A DNA stretch of 64,000 nucleotides from Linnemannia elongata (taxonomy: Eukaryota; Mortierellomycota; Mortierellomycetes; Mortierellales; Mortierellaceae). The stretch is from assembly GCA_036320915.1 (NCBI GenBank), contig JAXBDG010000006.1:186001-250000 (forward strand). The letters run 5' to 3'. Positions within the stretch are counted from its first letter, which is position 1, and every line of letters begins with the position of its first letter. The notes beneath the pieces were generated by a model, which worked only from the letters and a program-made list of their open reading frames with translations, had not been told where the DNA came from and searched no databases. Of the stretch, positions 57,289-64,000 are shown piece by piece. Both the position numbers and the translations under genes were made by a program.

Positions 57289-58476
57289 ATGGAGCAAAGC
57301 AAAATGGTTTGGCCCATATCTCGGTCATTGCCAAGCTGTCCGCTGGTGAAGGTCAAGTCGCACCAAACATGCCTCCACCCAAAAAAAAGGAAGCATGCCC
57401 ATCACGATGCCTGTCCCATTTGCACTCCAACTCCAGCACCTGAACTGGAGTACGTGTTGTCGACTTCGCTCTATGCAGCATCGATACAGAGGCGAAAGTA
57501 CACCGAACTCGACAATGGCGTTTGCGAGCTTTTCAATCGAGACTGGGAATTTTTTCCTCATCTCCGATTTGCCTGCGCAAAGATTCTTGCTGGATGCCTC
57601 CTCCTCAACAACCAGAACGGCCAGGTCGTCATTGCCAACACGATCGAGGTTTATGGCCGGACAAGACTATTCGATGCCCATCGAGAGGCTTTCATCGTAC
57701 GTAAGGGTCAACCTGTTGCCAACTCTTTGCCGCCGTCTATCAAAACGCCATATAAAAACGTCTGGCCCACGACTGTTTCAGCACTGGACGGAGAACGACT
57801 GATCATTGGCACATTATCTTTCGATGCCCTCGTCACTTCCTCGCTTCGTTTGGATACAAGGATGTACGCGTCTGTCGGTTGTGCCACACCATCATTTCTA
57901 CTTTGCAGCACAAGTCATTCACTGGCAACAAAGATATTCCTGGATCAGGAATCATTGGACGATGGTCTTCAGCTTGCCAAAGGAAAAGATACATGGTCCG
58001 TCTCGAACAGCAACCTCATGTGGCAGCTGCGACAAACAAAAACTAAATTCCACGACCCATCTACCTACTATCTTTGCCGTGCCAGCAGTCCGTTTGCCAA
58101 CAAGCACCCTTGTCAGCCATATACAATATTCACTTTGGTGGCGTTTGATCAAGCTCACAACGGTGACGGAATAGTATTGTCACGTCTCTTTCACACTCTC
58201 GCCAGTCGCGTCATTCGAGATGCAAGAGAAGCCGTGATCGACAAACAGACAGTGGAGGAGCTTCGGAACCAATGCATCGATCAAACCAATGCATCCAAGG
58301 GTTTGGACGAGATATTTATACTTTTCTCTGGCACTCAAACATCTATCAAAATCCTTGGCAACCTTCTTCTTAACAATACCCTGCAGGTCTTGGCCCCACT
58401 TATGTCAACGTATATCACCAAGGCCAATGCCTCTGTTATGGCCTTTGTCGAGAAAGAATTCATGCCAATACCTTAG
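57289..58476 (+). CDS. Unrecognised protein, probable frameshift near the 5' end
   Basis: The frame from ATG 57289 codes 395 residues. From about residue 38 (HDACPICTPTPAPELEYVLS) it reads as a normal globular protein: mixed alpha/beta pattern with RDWEFFPHLRFACAKILAGC and ASPFANKHPCQPYTIFTLVA-like blocks. No domain is recognised; a C-x2-C pair at the start could bind metal. Before an eight-A run (57381-57388) the more protein-like frame is a different one: from ATG 57276 it reads MKDPHGAKQNGLAHISVIAK and on to NMPPPKKK, which would continue smoothly into RKHAHHDACP if the A-run differed by one base. So the gene is either a frameshift pseudogene, a sequencing indel, or it starts at 57289. It lies beside the TE-broken zinc-finger fragment, but there is no proof they were one gene. 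Confidence 0.6.
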   Translation: MEQSKMVWPISRSLPSCPLVKVKSHQTCLHPKKRKHAHHDACPICTPTPAPELEYVLSTSLYAASIQRRKYTELDNGVCELFNRDWEFFPHLRFACAKILAGCLLLNNQNGQVVIANTIEVYGRTRLFDAHREAFIVRKGQPVANSLPPSIKTPYKNVWPTTVSALDGERLIIGTLSFDALVTSSLRLDTRMYASVGCATPSFLLCSTSHSLATKIFLDQESLDDGLQLAKGKDTWSVSNSNLMWQLRQTKTKFHDPSTYYLCRASSPFANKHPCQPYTIFTLVAFDQAHNGDGIVLSRLFHTLASRVIRDAREAVIDKQTVEELRNQCIDQTNASKGLDEIFILFSGTQTSIKILGNLLLNNTLQVLAPLMSTYITKANASVMAFVEKEFMPIP

Positions 58477-58851
58477 TATATTTACATCGCATGAGCTTCA
58501 TACTCCACATTCATAAATACCCTCACCTTTTTCCAATGTAGCCTGCTTCAATCACGGTACATTATGATGTCGAGTAAATCCCGAGTCAAGGGCTGGCAAG
58601 AGATGTTGAAAATTCTATGCATGTCGAAAAAGGCTTCATAACAAGACATTGACAAGCACCCAAGAAACAAATGTCCAACAAACAAGCCACAACGATGAAC
58701 ATGAATAAGCCACCGTTGACGGCGTAATTTGAAGTAAAGCTTGGCTCATGGGGGTGGCGTGTAGCCGACAAATCAGCGCTTATAAATTTTTGCAAATGTC
58801 AAAAAGTGCTCTCAAATGATAAATGATAAATGAGGAAGGTGGGGAAAAACA
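58477..58851. other. Flank between the unrecognised gene and the Mutator-like element
   Basis: 375 bp, AT-rich; no gene or RNA recognised. Its last nine bases form the left copy of the Mutator-element TSD. Confidence 0.45.
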
Positions 58852-59923
58852 GAATCTCCTTATGAAGGCCCCGATTTCAGGAGAAGGCTCGCCAAGGGCC
58901 ATAAAATAGCAGTCTCCTTTCTTCCCATAAGAGAAATTTTCTTTAAATGCAATGCATTAAGAGAATCCTCAATGTGCCACCTACGGTTTTTCCTGTCAAT
59001 AGAGTCGCTTCTAAGTGAAGTCGTTCACAAATGGTCAGCTACCATCAGTCTTTTTAGGATGGATAGAGCACTCTAATGCCTATGTCTTCAAGAAGTTTTA
59101 GCCGTTTTGGTCTAATTTTAATACTCGTAGTTTATCCATGAAGACCAAAAAACGCGTAAAGGATGCATCCTAGAGAACATTTTGATCTATTCTTCATCAA
59201 CTTTCGAAAGACTTATCATGCGGAATAAGTAGTCCATGAAAACTCATGAAACTACATGAACAAGTGCTTTTTCTAATGGAAAATCCAATGACATCAAAAA
59301 AACTACGCCGTAGATAGAAAAAAGCAACCGTATTCTCTATTCAAAGTCTCCAGGTACTTTAATTACCCCATTTGGCGTTAACTAATAAGTAGTAGCTCTA
59401 CAACTACTGCATAGAACCAAGGAAAACGAGACTTAGGACATAGTAGTTGTTCAAGAGTATTAACCATCCAAGTTTCATGGTTATATCTTCGGTTTTGATG
59501 GAATAGCATGCGTTTTTAGATGCAAAAGTTGGGCATTTTTTATGTAAGAGCGACTGCAGAGGTTTTAGGCGGTAGCAGCTCTATCATTCCTCAACAGAAT
59601 CGTCTCTTAAATGCCTTGTCTTGAAGCTCCTGAACTCTTCTCCGCGCTGGATTGAGCAGTGCTTCTCCAGTGGCAGTATTGCGGCAGTTATGATCGTCCT
59701 AGCGAAGAGTGTCCTAATGCGAGAGGTCTGAATTGTGTCGAGTCAGAGAGATAAATCCTTGATGCTTATTGGCTGATTCCCTGTACTTGAGCATTTTTTT
59801 TACATATCAACCTCATTACACAAGTCTTGCATACTTGTCAACCAAAGACACTTGTATTTGATCTTGGGATACACATATAAAATGACTCCTTCGCAGTGAC
59901 AAGTAGAGATGAATAAGCATGTT

Positions 59924-62844
59924 TTATTTAGGGCGCTGCCTTTGACGCTTGTTACTGAGACTGTACCCTTCTTTGACTGGCATATGCGCATGAAGTAGGT
60001 CGCGAGCTCTCTTCATCGTAGATAAAACCTCGTCATCGTTCGGCACAGCCTTATCTGGGTCCATAACGCTAATGTAACTATTAATGGAGTCGACAATGCT
60101 ACTGAGAGTCTGAGCAACCGTCAAAACCGTAGGAGCGGGTTGCAGTGAAAGCTCCTCCTCAGAGCTCAAAGGCATAGGGTCTGCTCGGAACTCCAAGTGA
60201 CCTTTGGGGCGATAATCAGTGTTTGGAAATGCAATTTCCGCCAAGGCTAGGTGTTTGCAGACCATGTGCGTACTTGAAAAGTCAGCACAGGTACACTTGC
60301 GAAACTGCCCTGCCATCCCAAGATCCCAATCGACTGTCAGGTCGTAAGAGACGTCGGGGATGGTGAATGATGGAACCTTTAGCACTGAATCGTCATCAGA
60401 TTGTAGCAGAAGGAGTTTTCCAGGGTCTTGCATTCGAGTGCGATCGATGTGGTTCTGGGCCGCCAGCCTTGCGATCAGAGCCTTCTTGCGACCAGGAGTC
60501 ATCTTCCCAACTTGCACAATGTGACGGACACACATCTGTTGAAAGTGCGGCACGGCTTTCTTGGCGAGAGTATGGATCACTGAATCCAGGCGCCGTTGTT
60601 GCTTGTCTTTGAAGAAGTGTTTCTTCAAGGTGTTATGCCAGCTCTCGATGAAGTTATTGGTGTTGATACAACCATAAGCGACTTGTTGGCGGTGACAAAA
60701 CATCCAACGCCTCCTGTCCGCCTCATGAGCCAGGTAGTTGGCGTCCAGGTACTTGATAAACTCGGACGCAATGTCTTGCCACTCATTTCTAAACGCGTCC
60801 AGCAAAGTGTTGGACTCCTCCTCCGTCCGTGCATAGAGGATGCCTTTGAGCTGTTTCCGTACCTGGTGTAAGACGAACACAGCAATAAACGCCTACATTA
60901 ATATAATCCCCTTCATTATTGGCTTCAACGCAGCATATGAATAGCATAGTTACATCATGTCTTTAAAAGAGTCGTTTACAAACTAGTCAGAAAAGTCTCA
61001 CTTACCCTGTCTTTCCTTTCCTTCTTTTTAGCTATGGAGATATTATCCATGCCGAGTTTTTCCTTGGTGAAGTTGCGCTCCCAAGCTTGCAAGATATGCC
61101 ACGCACAGTAAAATATGCGCGGCTTGAAATCGAAAGCATATTGGATGGCATTGATCTCGTTTGTGCCTTGGTCAGTGATTACAGCGGTAGGGAAATACGG
61201 CTCGGCACACAGTTGGTCCATCTTTGCTTTCAGCTGACAAAGCCATTCCTTCAAGAGTTCCCACTTTTGAGTCTTCGTCAACAGGAACGCGACAGGGATG
61301 CCGAAGCCTGTTTCCTTGTTCTTTACAACAATGGTAAATAAGTATGTGTCTCGTCTAAAGCACCATAGAGAACAGTTACAAGGAGTAAGAGACAAGATGG
61401 CAGCCAAAATCAAACAGTACAAAATACGAGTGTTCAAGGGAAACGCTTACCCGCGGGCATGATGGGTACCATCAAAGCAGAACACATCGCCCCATTGCCT
61501 GAGTTGATCCAACTGCCAGGGCGATGAGAATCCATGGTACACGCTGTTTGCCTTGTCATAGAAGGTAAAGTAGTTGTTCCTGTCCAGTTCCTCCATCCAT
61601 AGTCTTGCGGATATCATGTCGTCGTTGCTCTTCCTGACTTCCTTGGCTGTAATGGCGTACAAGATGTTGTAGACGTCGTCGTAGGTGATAAAATTGTCCC
61701 TAGACAACGCCATGGTCCCCTTTCCCTCCAAGAAGCGAGCAAACCTGGCGTGGTCTATCGTCAACTGCTCCATGATGGCATTGATGGACATTCCTCTCAT
61801 GAGCATGGCTTTGATCCTCAGCTTGACAGCCTCCGATTTCCGCATGCTCCCAATGTTCTCCGCGCATCCAAGCTTGTGGTTGTGCTCGAAAAAATATTCG
61901 ATCATGCATGTATTGCCGGGCATGCCATCACTCGTTGACCGTGGTCTAAACGTAGCTTTAATGGACGACCGGCAGTTACAACTGATGGAAGGCAAACGCA
62001 ATCTGGTCTTTTCCTTCTTTCCACCCTTGATTCGGCCCTTGACCTCGTACTTTTTGCTTTTGCAATGACAGCTGTATCGACTGAGAATCTGCCCTGCCTT
62101 GTCCTTTTTGGCCTGGGTGCTGCTTTCTTTGACGTTAGTGGAGTAAGGGTGAGGCTTGGTGCGCAACGTGAAGCTGGTGCCGATGCAGTCCGAGTGTCGC
62201 TTCAGCCAGTCCTCGAAAAAGGCTGCCTTGACATAGAAGACCAGACAGCGCCCCTCCTTCTTCTCACTCAAGGTAATCCGTTTACCTTCCGGAAACCCAT
62301 AGGTCTCAGCCGTTTCAATGATATAGGGGTCATCGAAGAGTGAATCACGGATAGCATTGAGCACATTTCGCTGGAGGTCGGCTGCCTGCCTCGCTCTCAT
62401 GGGCACACGGTCTGTCTTGACGCTCACTTCGCAGATATTCATCACCCTGCTGTCGACACCTGCAATACCGTCTCCGGAAGATGCGGCCTCATCGTGCCCG
62501 GCTCCGCCGTCTGTCTCGCTCTCGGATTCATCACTTCCTTCGGCCTCGGGTGAATCTTCGACCATGTCCTTAGTTTGGTCATTCTCAGCTTGACCGTCCT
62601 CAGCAAGACCCGAGTCCATATCAGCTAGACGTAAGATCTTAATAATAGCGTAGACACGGATTGAGTGTGAGTAAACCAAGCATCGTGCTTATATCGACAA
62701 CGTCGTTTCATGATGGTAGGCACCAAGCAATATTAATAATAAGCAACTCACCAACGAGCTGGACAGCTTTGATAGCGCGTCATCGAAGGGTTCTCTCGAA
62801 TAGTCCTCTGTGACCATCCAGTTGACGGCCGCTTGGGTGTCCAT
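59924..62844 (-). CDS. MULE transposase (4 exons, 865 aa)
   Basis: Exons, minus strand: 62844-62752, 62637-61451, 61354-61006 and 60892-59924; GT-AG and in phase. Exon 1 encodes MDTQAAVNWMVTEDYSREP. An acidic region rich in Glu and Ser follows, then a FAR1/WRKY-GCM1-type zinc-binding region (SCHCKSKKYEV, SCNCRSSIKATF, YFFEHNHKLGC). The MULE catalytic core has Asp420 in FDGTHHAR (its Gly-Arg join made by splicing), Asp488 in AVITDQGTNE and Glu626 in NNFIESWHN. The SWIM zinc finger is C-x-C...C-x-H at 743-757 (CTCADF, then VCKH). The C-terminus is basic (KRQRQRPK), perhaps a nuclear signal. No stop or frameshift is present, so it looks active. It would bind the 25-bp terminal repeats. The start ATG lies 265 bp inside the right end. 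Confidence 0.95.
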
Positions 62845-62880
62845 GACGCGAGTGAAGAGGACGACTTTGTATGGGAGAGA

Positions 62881-62964
62881 GATGCTTGTGTGTGAGAGAA
62901 GGATGCTTGTGTGTGCGAGAAGGGTGCTTGTGTGTGAGAGAGGGGTGCTTGTGTGTGAAAGAGG
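62881..62964 (+). repeat. 21-bp minisatellite in the right arm of the MULE
   Basis: Four units of 21 bp with consensus gatgcttgtgtgtgagagaag, immediately upstream of the transposase gene. Being in the likely promoter or 5' UTR, it may hold transposase-binding or promoter motifs. Confidence 0.8.
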
Positions 62965-63118
62965 GAAGATTGTGTATCGGAAGGCAGAGGAGAACAGCCT
63001 GATGTTTATTCTTGCAATTAGGGACGAGAATCAAACCGCTGACGTAGAAGAAAGGGAGATCGCAAAAGCTGTATTTTTGTCCAGAATCGGGGCCTTCATA
63101 AGGAGATTCGGAAAAACA

Positions 63119-63282
63119 GGGAACCTTCTTTTCTTTGAGCGTGGGAAACGGAATGGAACTAGAATGTCGGACTTGCCTCCTTCCTCCGGTCGATCAGCAC
63201 AAACTATTACCCGACCACCCATAGTTAGAATGTTGGGCAGTGTACGTAAAATTTTGACAGGATATAAACTTTAATTTTTCCA
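63119..63282. other. Gap between the MULE and the Tc1-like gene
   Basis: 164 bp. Nothing recognised; probably the 3' flank of the transposase gene on the right. Confidence 0.4.
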
Positions 63283-64000
63283 TCAAATGCCGTCCTCCAG
63301 ATCACTCAAGTCTACCAATTCCTCCTCCTCGTCTTCCTCCTCATCCTCCGTTTCCGTCTCTGTCTCTGTCTCTATCAAGAGCGGTGAACCTGGACGTTCA
63401 TTGAGGCGAATACGATCCTCCCTTATATATTTTGCCTCGTTGCGCATTGTGCGCCTAACCAGCTTAGGCCATGCCGGCCCAGCCTTTTCCATCCCCTCGA
63501 TAATAAGTGCTTTGACCTTGGCGAAGTCGGACCCATCATTTTCATACGCTACGTGACCTTTTGTTATTCCCCATGCTTCCTCGATAGGATTAAGATCAGG
63601 ATGGTAAGGAGGAAGCCACAGGACATGATAGCCGTATCTAAACAACAGCAACCATTTTAGTGAGACGCGGTGCATTTTATAAAGGCAGATTTACAAAATC
63701 AAACAAATAATTATAACAAAATATACCTCTTGGTGATCACCTCAACAGCAAGCGGCACTTGGTACTCTGGCTGTTGGGCCATGCTATAAAGCTCTGCCTT
63801 CTTGCGCTTCTGGAGATCATTGGGGTTCAGCGTCGAATTCAGCTTAGCAAGGCGGTCGATAAGTTCGGGTTTATTGAGTGTTGAGAGAGTTTTGCGACTC
63901 TGCTCACAATCAGATCCGGTGAACTCGCGACGGTGGTATTTTGCATTATCCATGCAGAAGACTACCTCCTTGTGGCCCTTCTCTACGCAATGGCGGCACA
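63283..64000 (-). CDS. Tc1/IS630-type DDE transposase, C-terminal part (partial)
   Basis: Two exons on the minus strand: from the window edge to 63727, and 63637-63283, joined in phase by an 89-nt GT-AG intron (ITKR-YGYHVLW). The visible 209 residues include FCMDNAKYH, the second acidic box of DDE_3 transposases, and LWLPPYHPDLNPIEEAW, the third box with the catalytic Glu or Asp in NPIE. Between them sits a charged insert (LNKPELIDRLAKLNSTLNP) not found in compact Tc1 proteins but common in fungal members that carry extra helices. The C-terminus is a long acidic tail (ETETETEDEEEDEEEE). The first catalytic box and the DNA-binding domain lie outside the window, so intactness is unknown. Confidence 0.85.

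Larger units (their letters stand above)
58852..63109 (-). mobile_element. Complete Mutator-like element (MULE), 4258 bp, 9-bp TSD
   Basis: The two ends are inverted repeats over 25 identical bases (starting GAATCTCCTTATGAAGG at 58852, with the complement ending at 63109). They are flanked by the perfect 9-bp direct repeat GGAAAAACA (58843-58851 and 63110-63118); nine bases is the usual Mutator TSD. Inside are a four-exon transposase, a 1.07-kb AT-rich non-coding left arm (58852-59923) without open frames, and a 265-bp right arm holding a 21-bp minisatellite. All parts look intact, so the element may be young and autonomous. Confidence 0.93.

Overview
The window is nuclear DNA of a filamentous fungus, most likely an early-diverging lineage such as Mortierellomycota. 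The signs are multi-exon genes with short GT-AG introns (about 80-210 nt) carrying CTAAC-like branch points, an animal-type phenylalanine hydroxylase (rare in Dikarya), a Sel1-repeat protein, a full-length Dicer, and secreted M13 metallopeptidases. The lineage is an inference from gene content; no marker was searched.

Layout. 1-5.7 kb: 5' end of a secreted-protein gene, a long gene-poor stretch with decayed 28S rDNA-derived pieces, a small beta-trefoil gene, a solo LTR and the 3'-terminal 572 nt of 28S rRNA. 5.7-22.2 kb: dense housekeeping block: Dicer (-), phenylalanine hydroxylase (+), JMJD7-type hydroxylase (-), DHX33-type helicase (+) and a secreted M13 peptidase (-), all with exon structures resolved by reading-frame phase. 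22.2-36 kb: mixed region with a Sel1-repeat gene, a beta-lactamase-fold gene, two more M13 copies (one a relic, one nearly full length with an in-frame stop), fragments of a LINE, a MITE-like element and a Sel1-gene exon, and a decayed unknown gene. 37-41.8 kb: an ABC-F ATPase (-) and an APH-family kinase (+) sharing a divergent promoter region with a 50-bp direct repeat.

42-64 kb is a transposon hub: a hAT transposase gene, a second MITE-like copy, a rearranged rDNA piece, an 8.5-kb LINE with a 16-bp target-site duplication (TSD), a pogo-like element with TA TSD whose left terminal repeat is split by a solo LTR with its own 5-bp TSD, a promoter plus an unrecognised gene with a probable frameshift, a 4.26-kb Mutator-like element with a perfect 9-bp TSD and a four-exon transposase, and the end of a Tc1/IS630-type transposase gene running off the right edge. 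Several elements are nested, so their relative ages can be read directly.

The RNAi nuclease Dicer lies on the same segment as this diverse transposon load, but no functional link is implied by position. The strongest novel observations are the nested insertions with exact TSDs, the repeated 28S-derived unit that begins at the same domain-V position in three places, the UAAUG stop-start junction of the LINE, and the M13 paralogues with identical sizes for five of seven exons.
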